Shown: piece by piece, positions 1-10,485 of the stretch
Layout: the number at the start of each line of letters is the position of its first letter
Position numbering within the stretch: position 1 is the stretch's first letter
Assembly (NCBI GenBank): GCA_944386415.1
Contig: CALXAY010000001.1
Span: 30,655 to 94,654, forward strand
DNA from: an uncultured Clostridia bacterium
Lineage (GTDB): Bacteria > Bacillota > Clostridia > TANB77 > CAG-508
Reading direction: 5' to 3'
DNA length: 64,000 bases
Made by a program: the position numbers and the translations under genes
The notes under the pieces: generated by a model
What the model was told of the DNA's origin: nothing
Databases searched by the model: none
The model's input: only the letters and a program-made list of their open reading frames with translations

Positions 1-444
1 GAAGCAAGACTTGCTAAGGAGCAACAAGAATTTGAATTGGCTAAAATGAGAGAACAAGCACAAATTGAATATGAGAACAATAAAGCATTATATCAATTAA
101 AAGCAGAGTTAGATAAAGACCAAGCTAAATATGCTTATGAATTAGAGAAAGCATATGGTGGGAGTTCTACTTCAAGAAGTTCAAGTAATACAACAAGTTT
201 AAGTACATATCAAGACATTATTAATAATAGATGGGCTAATTACGATGAATTTAGCAGAAAATATACAGTAGATGATAATGTTGGACTATATAACTATTTA
301 GTTTCTGAATATTATGCAGGAAGATTATCCTCATCTGACTTAGCAAACCTAACAGCTATGTATAATGTAACTCAACCAACAGACGCGGAAATAGCTCAAG
401 AAGAGAGACGAAAATATCTTGACAGTTTAGAACAATATATGTAG
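1..444 (+). CDS. Internal virion protein, 3' end only
   Basis: This is the last 147 codons of the gene that is complete at 43059-44495; the reading frame is open from base 1. The visible part is the charged helical segment, a Gly/Ser/Thr-rich linker and the C-terminal helical domain. It is followed 11 bases later by the next ejection-protein gene. The upstream part lies outside the window. Confidence 0.85.
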   Translation, partial: EARLAKEQQEFELAKMREQAQIEYENNKALYQLKAELDKDQAKYAYELEKAYGGSSTSRSSSNTTSLSTYQDIINNRWANYDEFSRKYTVDDNVGLYNYLVSEYYAGRLSSSDLANLTAMYNVTQPTDAEIAQEERRKYLDSLEQYM

Positions 445-455
445 GAGGTGGAATA

Positions 456-3191
456 ATGCCACAAGATGAAGAAGAAAAGAAAAAAAGAGAAGAAGAAGCA
501 AGAGCAATAATTTCAAGTAATAGTATAGGGAGTTCAATAAATTCAATTAATTATGCTAATATGAGAGGAACTCCATTAACCAGTAAAAATGACAATGAAC
601 AATATTTTATAAATAAAGTAAATGAAGCAAACAGTATAATTAATTCAATTAATCCAAGACAGAATGTTCCAGCACCTTCTACTACTGATGAAGAACGAGA
701 GCAAGGACATAAAAATGTGCAATCACTTTTAGATTTAATGGATAGAAATATAGAGCCAGAAATAGAAAAAACAAGTAATGTTCAACAAGAAGAAAATAAT
801 CCAAATGCTAATCATAGATTTAGAATAAATGGAACAAAATCTAAAGAAGAAATAGATAAGCAAGTACAACAAGCAAGTTCTTTAAATGTGCAACCAAATA
901 CTAATAACACTAATAATGTTAAAAGCATTACAGACCGTGATATAAAAGTAGGTCTAGCTTCACAAGCAGATACACAGAATGCAAAAGAATTAACAAATAC
1001 TAACATTAATGCTATGACCGAAGCAAATAGAAAAAACGAAAATATAGAAAAAGGTGGACTTTCTAAATTTGAAGAAATGTTAGATACATTTTTTGATAAT
1101 ATAATTGGAGGAGTAAAACAAACTGTATCAGGTTTAGCAAATGTTGTTACTACTGGTGCAGCTTTAGGCATAAGAGGGTTAGAAGGTGCAGCAGGAATAT
1201 TAGGACTAGAAAATGCAAGAAATTCATTAAATGAAGCTTATAACTCAATAGTTAAAACAGGAAGTAATATTAATGAAATAGCTAACTATGAAAGAACAGT
1301 AAACAGTCAAATAGATGATGATTTAACAAAAACTGTTGGAGATGTAACAAATGTAATTTCTAATATGGTTTCATCACAAGTTATAGGATATGCAATTCCA
1401 AGCAGTGTACCTGGTGTTGTAATACAAGGTTTATCTGTAGGTGGAAATTCTGCTCAAGAAGTACTAGATGAAAATAAAGATAATATTGGACAAGCAACAT
1501 TAACTGGTATTGCAAAAGGTTATACATCTTATTTAACAGAGAAAATGTTTGACGCTAACATACTTACTATGGGAACTAATAAAACCAGTATTCAAAAATC
1601 AGTTGATAAGTTAATATCAGATAGATTAAGCTCAAAATTAGGTAAAGAAGTAGCTAATAAAACAGTAGGAATAATAGGAGAAAACGCAGAAGAGTTGGTA
1701 GAGGACAATGTTGATAATTTAATAGATAAGCTTATTAACAATAAAGATTTACCAGGATTTAAAGAATGGTGGAATAATACAACAGAAACTGCTAAGGTCA
1801 CTACTTTATCAACATTGATAATGAGTATGGTAGGATTAGGTGGAGAAAGTTTTCACAATAAAGAAATTGATATGGAAGCAGATTATTGGATAGATCAAGC
1901 TCAACAAATAATAGAACAAGAAGATATGGCAATACATTTTAATCCTAGTGAAGTTAAAACTTTAAACGACACTAAAGACTTCTATATAACAAGATTTACA
2001 CAAGATGGAGAGATTGCTAATGTAGTTCCAACAAGAGGGAAAACAATAGCAAATCCTAATGAAAACTTAAATATAAAGCCTGCAATAGTAAGAGATAATA
2101 TAACTAACTTTTATACTGTTATAGATGAAGATACTGGAATTGTATTAGATAGTACACCATATAATACAACAATAGAAGCTGAAAGTGGTTTTAATGAAAA
2201 AGTAAATAAATTATCTGATTTACAAGTAAGAGATATTAACCAAAAGATAAGTAAAGCAAATTACGCAGTTACTAATGAATTTACTAGAGTTATTAATGAA
2301 GCTAAAAACGAATTATCTCAAATGACACCAACAGATTATGGAATAAATACAAGACAAAATACACAACAAAATCAAGAGAAGGAAAGACAAAATTTTGAAA
2401 ATATAAACAAAACAATTAACCAAATATCAGATAAAAGTGTTTATAACCAGACAGCAGTTGATAATTTATTAACAACCGTAAGTAATAATATGGATAATAT
2501 TGAATATGTTCCAGAAGATAATAGCGGTGGAGTATTATATTCTTTTGACAATGACAGAAATATAACAGGGCAACAAAATATAAATAGCAAAGTTTATACA
2601 GGTAAGAAAATAAAAAGTATAGTAAATACAGCTATACAAAATGCTGATACAACAAATCTATATCAAGAAACGAATATAGATAGCACCCAGACGTCCTCAG
2701 AGCCAAATTCAAGCAATTTCTATACTAATCAAGGTAATAACTATACTAATGATACTGGATATGCTGTACAAGATATTAAGAGAGTAACAAAGCCTTTTGA
2801 TAATCAAGAAAGTTATTCAAGAGATGATATGGTAGATATATGGAATAACCAAGTATCTAACAACAACTATGACGCATATTATGATAACAATGGTAACATA
2901 GAAAGATACATTGCTATTGAAGAAGAAGGTAAAAATATTGTTGTAAATCAATACGATAATAACGACAATGTAGTAAAAAGTGAGGTTATATCAAACGAGA
3001 ATGGAAGATATAAAGCTAGTGATATACAAGATACCCTTAATAGAGTTGCAAGCCTATATGACGAAAATAGACCAATAAAAGGACAAAGAGATATAGAAGG
3101 CAACGAAGTTTTGAGCATGAAGAAAAATAATAAAAATAAAGATACTACCTTAGCGTTACCTAAAAATCAAGGTGTTGCTAATTCACGGTAG
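456..3191 (+). CDS. Large internal/ejection protein (911 aa)
   Basis: No family could be named. Residues 1-20 are very acidic and basic (E/K/R), followed by a long Asn/Gln-rich low-complexity region. Glycine- and alanine-rich hydrophobic stretches at about 211-250 and 293-330 could insert into or cross a membrane. The start ATG has a good ribosome site (AGGAGG). It lies between an internal virion protein gene and a giant polyvalent protein gene, the place where podoviruses encode ejection proteins, so a role in DNA delivery is inferred. The last codons overlap the next ORF, which is in the +1 frame, and the protein ends in a linker-like sequence (MKKNNKNKD) similar to the linkers inside the next protein. 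The two may once have been one polypeptide. Confidence 0.65.
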   Translation: MPQDEEEKKKREEEARAIISSNSIGSSINSINYANMRGTPLTSKNDNEQYFINKVNEANSIINSINPRQNVPAPSTTDEEREQGHKNVQSLLDLMDRNIEPEIEKTSNVQQEENNPNANHRFRINGTKSKEEIDKQVQQASSLNVQPNTNNTNNVKSITDRDIKVGLASQADTQNAKELTNTNINAMTEANRKNENIEKGGLSKFEEMLDTFFDNIIGGVKQTVSGLANVVTTGAALGIRGLEGAAGILGLENARNSLNEAYNSIVKTGSNINEIANYERTVNSQIDDDLTKTVGDVTNVISNMVSSQVIGYAIPSSVPGVVIQGLSVGGNSAQEVLDENKDNIGQATLTGIAKGYTSYLTEKMFDANILTMGTNKTSIQKSVDKLISDRLSSKLGKEVANKTVGIIGENAEELVEDNVDNLIDKLINNKDLPGFKEWWNNTTETAKVTTLSTLIMSMVGLGGESFHNKEIDMEADYWIDQAQQIIEQEDMAIHFNPSEVKTLNDTKDFYITRFTQDGEIANVVPTRGKTIANPNENLNIKPAIVRDNITNFYTVIDEDTGIVLDSTPYNTTIEAESGFNEKVNKLSDLQVRDINQKISKANYAVTNEFTRVINEAKNELSQMTPTDYGINTRQNTQQNQEKERQNFENINKTINQISDKSVYNQTAVDNLLTTVSNNMDNIEYVPEDNSGGVLYSFDNDRNITGQQNINSKVYTGKKIKSIVNTAIQNADTTNLYQETNIDSTQTSSEPNSSNFYTNQGNNYTNDTGYAVQDIKRVTKPFDNQESYSRDDMVDIWNNQVSNNNYDAYYDNNGNIERYIAIEEEGKNIVVNQYDNNDNVVKSEVISNENGRYKASDIQDTLNRVASLYDENRPIKGQRDIEGNEVLSMKKNNKNKDTTLALPKNQGVANSR

Positions 3192-6100
3192 TACCTCTAA
3201 TAACAATATATCACAAAGTAGAGACATTATCAAATCTATTGAAAAGTTTGAAAAGGCTAAAAATAATATAGATAGAGAAACAGTTGTAAATATTGCTAAT
3301 AGTTTAGATATAAAGATTAAAGAAGGAGCTACTAAAATTGAAAATACAAATATGTCTAAACTAGCAGGTAAGAACAAAACTCCTAATATTATAACTATTG
3401 ATGAATTATTCAAAGATTTAACTAGTAAAAATATTAAGGAATATAGAAAAGAAGCTGAAAGCATTGCTAATAATCTTTATAGAGATAAACTAGTAAAAAT
3501 ATTTGATACACAAACAGAAACAGAAATAAATAAAAGTGGTATTGAAAAAACTCTTTCTGGAAACATTACTAAAAGTAAAATTCAAAGCATTAATAAATTA
3601 CAAGATATTATTGAACAAGGAATTTATGGTTATACTACATATAATCCAGATGACAATAATGGAATACTTTATCATCATTTCTTCACACCAGTAAATTATC
3701 AAAATAAAAATGGATTAATTAGAGTAGTTATAAGAGAATTTACTAATGATAATTCATTAAATGATAAATATTATTATCATCAACTTGAATTTATTAGCAA
3801 TAAAAAAATAGAAGGTATTAACGCCTTACCCCAAATTAATGGAAATAAGGAAATTAAGTTTTTACCTTCTACTAAGAATAGTATACCACAAAATAATCAA
3901 AGTGTCAAAAATAAAACAAAACAGACCCAAACACAAAAGGCAATAAACTCTTTAGAAGATATAAAGACAAAATACAAGAGTCAAACAGACCAATTAAATA
4001 TATTTGAAAATGAAGATAATACTATAAGTATTAATAATTTAGTTGTAAAACAAAATTTAAGAAATAAAGGAATTGGTCAAAATATTCTTAATGATATTAT
4101 TGATTATGCTGATAAGAATGGTAAAACAATAACTTTAACACCTACCAGCCAATATCTTACAAAAAATAGATTAACAAATTGGTATAAGAAAAATGGTTTT
4201 GTAGAAAATAAAGGTAGAAATACAGATTATTCTATTAGTGATACTATGTATAGGCTTCCTAAAAATAATACTCAAAATAACAAAAACATCAAAGACAACA
4301 GTGTCAGAGCTATGAGAAAAAATACTTCAAGAAGTGATACAGTAGTTGACAATCATGGTAGAACTTTAACTAAGCAGCAACAAGAATATTTCAAGGATAG
4401 TAAGGTTAGAGATGAAAACGGAAATTTACAAGTTGTATATCATGGTATTAACGATTTTGGTTTTACAGAATTTAAAAGAAACTTTAATTATTATACAAGT
4501 AGAGAAGATGTTGCTAATACCTATACTGGAAATAACGGAATATATAGAGGTTACATAAACATAACAAATCCAATAATAATAGACGCAAATAAAGAAAAAT
4601 GGTCTATGATAGATATTGACAATATTAAAATTAATGGAATTAACGATATAAGAAAGTTCCTAAATCAACAAGGAGCTTCTATATGGCAAGAAAATGGAAA
4701 GACAAGAACATCTACAGCAGATTTAGTCCAAGCAATATCAGACGCAATAGATGAAGGTGAAATAACCGCTGACGGAATTATTATACAAAATATCTATGAT
4801 GAAGGAAGTTATAATAGTGGAGAAGCAAAACTAGGTACAGATTATATAACATTTAAAAGTAATCAATTCAAAAATTTAGATAATTCTTCTCCTACTTCTA
4901 ATAATGATATAAGGTATATGAAAAAGAGTAATTCAAGAAATAGAACAAATACAACTAATAATTCTAAAAAATTAATAGCTCAACATAATACATCAGAAGA
5001 AAAATTAATGGAAGCATTAGACTTAGGAGCTTTACCAGTACCAAGTATAGCTATAACAAAATCAGACACACCTATTTCTAATTATGGAGATATTACATTA
5101 CTATTCAACAAAGACACAATAAATCCAACAGACAGAAGAAATGTAGCTTATAATAGTGATATTTACTCTACAAGAAGACCACAAACAGTAAACAGCTTAG
5201 ATAAGAATAAGGTTAAAACCTTCGAAAAGTCTATGAATGATAAAGGTATAAGTTATGGTTATATAAGTCAGATTGAAGAATACATACAAGATAATGATTT
5301 TACAAGAGCTAAAGATACAATAAGATATGAACTACAAAAAGCTAATCCAGATATTACAGAGCAAGAAATAGAAGATAGCTTTACAGAAGCAATAGAAACT
5401 ATTAAAGATAAACGTATATTAAGAGAAGATGTTGACCCATATACTCCTAGTGGCAACAGGAAAAGTATTGAACAAATGTCAGTTCCATATACACTAGATA
5501 ATATTGTTAGATTAATGACTAAAAAATCTAATAAAGGAGCTGAAAGTAATAACTTTGCAGGTCTTCCAGAAGTAAGAGCAAATCTTTCACAACAATTCAA
5601 AAATGTTGAAGAAATGCACCAACAGGAAAACAATCTTGTTTCAACAGAAGAAATGCAAAAGGTAAAAGAACAACTAAATGATGAATTTTACAACTTAATA
5701 GACGAAATAGGAAAATATGATAAGGTTGAGAGATATTTTGGTAGTGCTGATACAGTTGCTAATGCACTAAATGAAACAGCAAAATCTAAAAATATTTCAA
5801 AAGAAGTACTAGAAAATGAACTTGATTTTGTTTCAATAACAAATGTTCCAGACAAAACACTTCAAAAAGCAATTGATTTTTTGAATAGTTTAAAGAATGT
5901 TCCTACTGAATACTTTGAAGTAAAGCCACAAAGAGCGGTTGGTTTAAATGAAATTCAAAGTGCCATTGTACCAAAAAATACTTCTAAAGAACTTATAGAC
6001 AAATTAAAAGAAAATAACATTCCTATTACTTATTACGATACTCAACAAGAAAGAAATAAAATAATTGCAAATGAGACAGAAAATAAAAATATACGTTTTG

Positions 6101-9100
6101 CTAAGAAAACAGCTAAGACACCTAAAGTAGAGGGAGAAATACTAGAGCCAGGACAAACAAATGCACAAAGAGAAAGTAATTACATAGAGCAAGAAATAAG
6201 AAAAATAGAAGAAAGTGGTAATTGGGACGACAGTATTCCTGTAACAAGAATGACTGATATAAGAAAAACGATTGAAGATTATCTAGGTATTGGAGTTCAA
6301 AAAGGACGTTTTAGACAACAGGCTTATGGTATTTATAAAGGAAATAGAGATGTAATAAGAACTAAAGAACTTAAAGACATTGATACAATCTTGCATGAGA
6401 CCGGACATGCTTTAGACATTGGAAAAAGAATAAAACTGGATAAAGAAAGTATCTCAAATGAACTTCTAAAAGCAGTAAATAGATATGGTGGATATGAAGC
6501 TGAAACAAGAGAAGTACAACTTGAAGAAGGTTTTGCAGAAGTAATAAGAGAATATACTATTGTACCTAATCAAGCTAAAATTGATTATCCTCAAACTGTT
6601 GAGATATTAGAAGGTATAAGACAAACAGATAAAGATTTTAATAAATTTATTACCGATGTACAACAGCAAACATACAATTACATACATCAAAATCCAGAAA
6701 ATAGAGTTTTAAGTAACCAAAGCATAGGAGAAAGGACAGATAAACCTAAGTGGTCAAAAGAATATATACAGCAAGAAGTAATGAGAAATATCTATGATAA
6801 AGATATTTCAATTAAATATGCAGTAAATGAAATGCAAAAGGTAAATGGTAAATCTACAAACGATTTAAAAGCGAGTGAAAACGCATATTATTTAACAAGA
6901 CTTTCTAGTGGTATTGGAGATAAAGTTGTATCTATGCTATCTAAAGGCTATATAGATGAAAATGGAAATAAATTAATGCCAGGGCTAGAACAACTAGGAG
7001 AAATACTTGGAAATAGTGAGAAAAGATTTAATGACTTAAGAGCTTATCTAGTAGCACAAAGGGATTTAGAGTATAAAGCTAAAACATTAAAGACAGGTAT
7101 AAGAACAATGGATAGTAAAGCTGTTGTAGAGCAATTTAAGAATGATAAACAAATACAAGAAGCAGCTAAAATTGTATATGATACTCTAGATGGTGTTATG
7201 CAATATGCAGTAAATAACGGATTAATAGACCAAGAAACAGCAAATAGCTTACGAGAAAGCAATGCTTTCTATGTACCTATGCAAAGGGTTTTAGAAGGCA
7301 ACAAAAACAATGTAGGTAGAAGGGGAGCAGTAGCAGATATTATAAAAGCTAGAACTGGAAGTGAACTTGATGTAAAAGATGTTTTAGAAAATATTGTTGC
7401 AAATTGTGCTAACATAATTCAACAAGTAGAAAATAATAACATTTTAAAAGCACTATATAATCAAGGAGAACAAGTTGGTATGACCGGTAAAATTTACGAT
7501 GTTATAGACGCACCTATGATAAAAATAGGAACTGCTAAATTAAGTACTTGGGAAAGAGAATTAAGAAATCAAGGGGTTGACACAACTGAATTAAACCTAG
7601 AAAAAACAATTGATTTATTTGCACCCAATAACAAAGTAGATACAAATAATCTTATTACAAGTTTTATAAATACAAATGGAAAAAGAATATATTTACAATT
7701 TAATGATGAAGTATTGTTCAATTCTTTAATGAATATGGATAAAAAGTTTATGAGTACTGTTTTAAATATAAATAGGAAATTAAATATGCCTTTAAGATAT
7801 GGTGCTACAATGGCTAATATTGGTTTTGCAATTCCAAATATGATATCAGATACAGCACAAGCAACAATATTTAGTGAAGCTGGCTTTATTCCAGTAGTAG
7901 ATAATGTAATTGGAATAATGGATATTTTATCAGTTCAAAATAAATCTGCCAGAAATTTCTTTAATAAAGTTGTTCCTGGATATGCAAATAGAATAAATAC
8001 TTTATATGCTATATATGAACAAACAGGAGCTACAAGTGCAACAAGAATGAGTCAATATAGAGAAAAAACTCAAGCACTTATGAAAGATGTTTATGGTACA
8101 AAAAATAGTGAAGTTCTAGGAATAAAAGAGAAATTTAAACCTTTAAAAAGACTTTTAGATATAATGACATATATTCCAGAATTATCTGAACAAAGTACAA
8201 GATTTAGAGTTTTTGAAAAAAACTTAGACTTATATAGAAGTAAAGGTATGTCAGAAACAGACGCAAGAATACAAGCAGCCTTACAGAGTAGAGACGCGAC
8301 ACAAGATTTTGGAAGAACTGGTAATGTTACAAGAGAGATAAATCAATTAATACCTTTCTCTGCTGCTAGAGTTGGAAGTGCTTATACATTTGCAGAAAAA
8401 GTAAAAGCTAACCCTAAACGTGTTGCAAGTAGAATGGCTATATTAATTGCAATATCTACAGCCATAAAAGCAATAGGTTATGATGACGATGAAATAGAAG
8501 AATTAAATCAAAGAAAGAAAGATGATAACTTTGTGCTAAAAGTCGGCGACCAAATTATAACTATTAAGAAGCCACAAGGAATACTTAGAAGTATTATAAA
8601 CCTAGGAGAATATGTACAAGACTTATTTACAGGACATATTGAAGAAGGTAAAGAAGGAGAAAGACTAACTGAATGGGTTACTAATGCAATAATGGATAAT
8701 ATGCCAGCAGACAGTGTAACAGGTTTAGTTCCTAATATGATAGCTCCTGTAGTTGAAAATGCGATTAATAAAGACTTGTATTATAACTCTGATATAGTAA
8801 AGAGTTATGATTTAGAATTACCAGATAATGAACAATATTATGATTATAATTCTCAACTTGCAATATGGCTAGGACAGATATTTAATTATTCTCCTGCTAA
8901 GATAGATAATTTAATAAGTGGATATTTGGGAGGACTTGGAACATCTGTAACAAATGTTATTGACTGGATAGCTGGTAAAACTGGAATAACAGTAGAACAA
9001 CCAAATATGGGAGCAGAAGATAGTGCAGTTGGAAAAAGATTTTTTGTAAACGTAAACTCTAACAGCCAGAGTGTTGACGACGTTTACACACTAAAAACAG

Positions 9101-9585
9101 ACTTAACAAAAAAACAGAATGGTGGTACAATAACAGAGGAAGAAGAAAAGCAACTTGAAGCATTAACAGAAGCAACAAGTAATATGGCTAAACTTAATAA
9201 ACAAATAAAAGAGATCAAGAAAAGTTTAACATTATCTGCTAATGAAAAAGCTGACCAAATAAGAGTTTTACAACAACAAAAAACAGATACAGCAAGAAAA
9301 GCACTAGGAAAAGACCTTCTATTTTCTGAAAATCAACAAGCAATTGAAAGCACACAGTTCTATCCTTCACGAGACACCTTAAGTCAAAACAAAAGAACTC
9401 TAACACTTACTTCTGAAATGAAAAAAGAATATGAAGAAGTAGCAACCGAATATTACCAAAAATACGAAAAGCAAGGAATATATAGCGAAGAAAAGCTAGA
9501 ACAAATAAAACAAAAAGCAAAAGACTATGCTAAGAACTATTTAATGAAAAAATATAAAAGCGAATTAGTAAAGTCTGGAGAATAA
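3172..9585 (+). CDS. Giant polyvalent ejection protein: GNAT-, ART- and metallopeptidase-like domains (2137 aa)
   Basis: Domains in order: about 255-362 resembles a GNAT acetyltransferase, with the acetyl-CoA loop motif LRNKGIGQNIL; about 397-585 resembles the ADP-ribosyltransferase domains of phage polyvalent proteins (VVYHGIND near its start, NDIRYMKK at its end); about 600-966 is a conserved domain common in such proteins (LPVPSIAITK, YFEVKPQRAVGL); H1075-E-T-G-H1079 with EEGFAE about 40 residues later is a zinc metallopeptidase signature; about 1540-1760 resembles an LPD38-type domain (LRYGATMANIGFAIPN); about 1980-2050 is a coiled coil. Known relatives are packaged in the virion and thought to enter the cell with the DNA. 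The assigned start is a GTG inside the preceding gene with no clear ribosome site, so the true N-terminus, or a frameshift fusion, is uncertain. Confidence 0.75.
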   Translation: MLLIHGSTSNNNISQSRDIIKSIEKFEKAKNNIDRETVVNIANSLDIKIKEGATKIENTNMSKLAGKNKTPNIITIDELFKDLTSKNIKEYRKEAESIANNLYRDKLVKIFDTQTETEINKSGIEKTLSGNITKSKIQSINKLQDIIEQGIYGYTTYNPDDNNGILYHHFFTPVNYQNKNGLIRVVIREFTNDNSLNDKYYYHQLEFISNKKIEGINALPQINGNKEIKFLPSTKNSIPQNNQSVKNKTKQTQTQKAINSLEDIKTKYKSQTDQLNIFENEDNTISINNLVVKQNLRNKGIGQNILNDIIDYADKNGKTITLTPTSQYLTKNRLTNWYKKNGFVENKGRNTDYSISDTMYRLPKNNTQNNKNIKDNSVRAMRKNTSRSDTVVDNHGRTLTKQQQEYFKDSKVRDENGNLQVVYHGINDFGFTEFKRNFNYYTSREDVANTYTGNNGIYRGYINITNPIIIDANKEKWSMIDIDNIKINGINDIRKFLNQQGASIWQENGKTRTSTADLVQAISDAIDEGEITADGIIIQNIYDEGSYNSGEAKLGTDYITFKSNQFKNLDNSSPTSNNDIRYMKKSNSRNRTNTTNNSKKLIAQHNTSEEKLMEALDLGALPVPSIAITKSDTPISNYGDITLLFNKDTINPTDRRNVAYNSDIYSTRRPQTVNSLDKNKVKTFEKSMNDKGISYGYISQIEEYIQDNDFTRAKDTIRYELQKANPDITEQEIEDSFTEAIETIKDKRILREDVDPYTPSGNRKSIEQMSVPYTLDNIVRLMTKKSNKGAESNNFAGLPEVRANLSQQFKNVEEMHQQENNLVSTEEMQKVKEQLNDEFYNLIDEIGKYDKVERYFGSADTVANALNETAKSKNISKEVLENELDFVSITNVPDKTLQKAIDFLNSLKNVPTEYFEVKPQRAVGLNEIQSAIVPKNTSKELIDKLKENNIPITYYDTQQERNKIIANETENKNIRFAKKTAKTPKVEGEILEPGQTNAQRESNYIEQEIRKIEESGNWDDSIPVTRMTDIRKTIEDYLGIGVQKGRFRQQAYGIYKGNRDVIRTKELKDIDTILHETGHALDIGKRIKLDKESISNELLKAVNRYGGYEAETREVQLEEGFAEVIREYTIVPNQAKIDYPQTVEILEGIRQTDKDFNKFITDVQQQTYNYIHQNPENRVLSNQSIGERTDKPKWSKEYIQQEVMRNIYDKDISIKYAVNEMQKVNGKSTNDLKASENAYYLTRLSSGIGDKVVSMLSKGYIDENGNKLMPGLEQLGEILGNSEKRFNDLRAYLVAQRDLEYKAKTLKTGIRTMDSKAVVEQFKNDKQIQEAAKIVYDTLDGVMQYAVNNGLIDQETANSLRESNAFYVPMQRVLEGNKNNVGRRGAVADIIKARTGSELDVKDVLENIVANCANIIQQVENNNILKALYNQGEQVGMTGKIYDVIDAPMIKIGTAKLSTWERELRNQGVDTTELNLEKTIDLFAPNNKVDTNNLITSFINTNGKRIYLQFNDEVLFNSLMNMDKKFMSTVLNINRKLNMPLRYGATMANIGFAIPNMISDTAQATIFSEAGFIPVVDNVIGIMDILSVQNKSARNFFNKVVPGYANRINTLYAIYEQTGATSATRMSQYREKTQALMKDVYGTKNSEVLGIKEKFKPLKRLLDIMTYIPELSEQSTRFRVFEKNLDLYRSKGMSETDARIQAALQSRDATQDFGRTGNVTREINQLIPFSAARVGSAYTFAEKVKANPKRVASRMAILIAISTAIKAIGYDDDEIEELNQRKKDDNFVLKVGDQIITIKKPQGILRSIINLGEYVQDLFTGHIEEGKEGERLTEWVTNAIMDNMPADSVTGLVPNMIAPVVENAINKDLYYNSDIVKSYDLELPDNEQYYDYNSQLAIWLGQIFNYSPAKIDNLISGYLGGLGTSVTNVIDWIAGKTGITVEQPNMGAEDSAVGKRFFVNVNSNSQSVDDVYTLKTDLTKKQNGGTITEEEEKQLEALTEATSNMAKLNKQIKEIKKSLTLSANEKADQIRVLQQQKTDTARKALGKDLLFSENQQAIESTQFYPSRDTLSQNKRTLTLTSEMKKEYEEVATEYYQKYEKQGIYSEEKLEQIKQKAKDYAKNYLMKKYKSELVKSGE

Positions 9586-9592
9586 TTAATAA

Positions 9593-9623
9593 GGGTTATT
9601 ACAATAAGTGTAATAGCCCTTTT
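9593..9623 (+). terminator. Rho-independent terminator after the ejection genes
   Basis: An 11-bp stem (GGGTTATTACA with TGTAATAGCCC, one G-U pair) is followed by TTTTAT. It separates the virion protein genes from the lysis cassette. Confidence 0.85.
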
Positions 9624-9646
9624 ATCTTTATTTAAAGGTGGGAAAT

Positions 9647-10273
9647 ATGGAAGGAATAACAAGTATAATAATTAGTTTAACAGCCTTAGTTACAGCAATA
9701 GCAGGACTCGTAGTAGCAATTGCAAAAGCAAAAAAAGAAATAGAAAATTCTATTCCAAAAAAAATAAAAAACCAGATTAATATTGATAATGAAATTATAA
9801 AACGTATGGAGAATTTAAAAGAATATCTAAATGCGGATCGTGTGCAAGTCTATGATTTTCATAATGGCGGACATTACGCAAATGGTAGAAGTGCTTTAAA
9901 AACATCTTGTACATATGAAGTATGTAGAAGTGGTTGTAGAAGTTATCAAATGTATTTACAAGCAATACCTCTTAGTTGTATACCACAATTTGTAGAAACA
10001 TTGCTTAATAAAGAAGAGTTAAAGATAAATAATTTAGAAGATATAAAAGAAAATATGAACTCTACGTATCACTTGAAGAAAGACCAAGGAGTAAGAAGCT
10101 TCTTTGATGTAGTAATTTATAATAAAAATAAAGAACCAATAGGCTTTTTAGCAGTTCAATATTTAACAGAAAACAAAGTGAACTTTAGTCACAACGAATT
10201 AAACGAAATATTAAAATTAAAATTCTTTATAGAAGAAAACTTAGAGAAAATGACAGCAAAAAAATCTAAATAG
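9647..10273 (+). CDS. Membrane-anchored GAF-like protein in the lysis cassette (208 aa)
   Basis: The ATG at 9647 follows AAAGGTGGG and is preferred over an upstream in-frame GTG. Residues about 4-25 form one transmembrane helix, followed by a charged linker and a soluble domain of about 150 residues. That domain has the look of a GAF-type sensor (RVQVYDFHNGGHYANG, then a cysteine-containing segment CTYEVCRSGC, and a last strand PIGFLAVQYL). It lies 14 bases upstream of the holin gene. The role is unknown; a membrane sensor that tunes lysis or superinfection is an inference. The fold assignment is by pattern only. Confidence 0.5.
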   Translation: MEGITSIIISLTALVTAIAGLVVAIAKAKKEIENSIPKKIKNQINIDNEIIKRMENLKEYLNADRVQVYDFHNGGHYANGRSALKTSCTYEVCRSGCRSYQMYLQAIPLSCIPQFVETLLNKEELKINNLEDIKENMNSTYHLKKDQGVRSFFDVVIYNKNKEPIGFLAVQYLTENKVNFSHNELNEILKLKFFIEENLEKMTAKKSK

Positions 10274-10287
10274 GAAGGAGGGATACT

Positions 10288-10485
10288 ATGAGTAATAAAG
10301 TATATGATGTTTTAAAATGGATAACACTTATATTTTTACCAGCATTAACAACTTTAGTTGGTGTTATACTGAACAGCTTTAATGTTGGTTGTACAGAAAT
10401 AGTCTTAACTATAATGACAGCAGTAACAACATTCTTAGGAGCTATACTTGGAATATCTAATATTAATTATAAAAACAAGGAGTGA
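10288..10485 (+). CDS. Phage holin (r1t-like, 65 aa)
   Basis: A short protein with two hydrophobic helices (about 10-28 and 36-56) separated by a turn, and a charged C-terminus. The opening MSNKVYDVLKWI and the segment TFLGAILGIS match the pattern of small holins of the lactococcal phage r1t family. It has the strong ribosome site GGAAGGAGG and is followed directly by the endolysin. Expected role: opening the cytoplasmic membrane so that endolysin can reach the wall. Confidence 0.85.
   Translation: MSNKVYDVLKWITLIFLPALTTLVGVILNSFNVGCTEIVLTIMTAVTTFLGAILGISNINYKNKE

Noticed and set aside
812-1171. Minus-strand ORFs inside the ejection, coat and recombination genes
   Set aside because: They are antisense to well-supported plus-strand genes and have shadow composition without ribosome sites; the same was judged for similar ORFs throughout the window.
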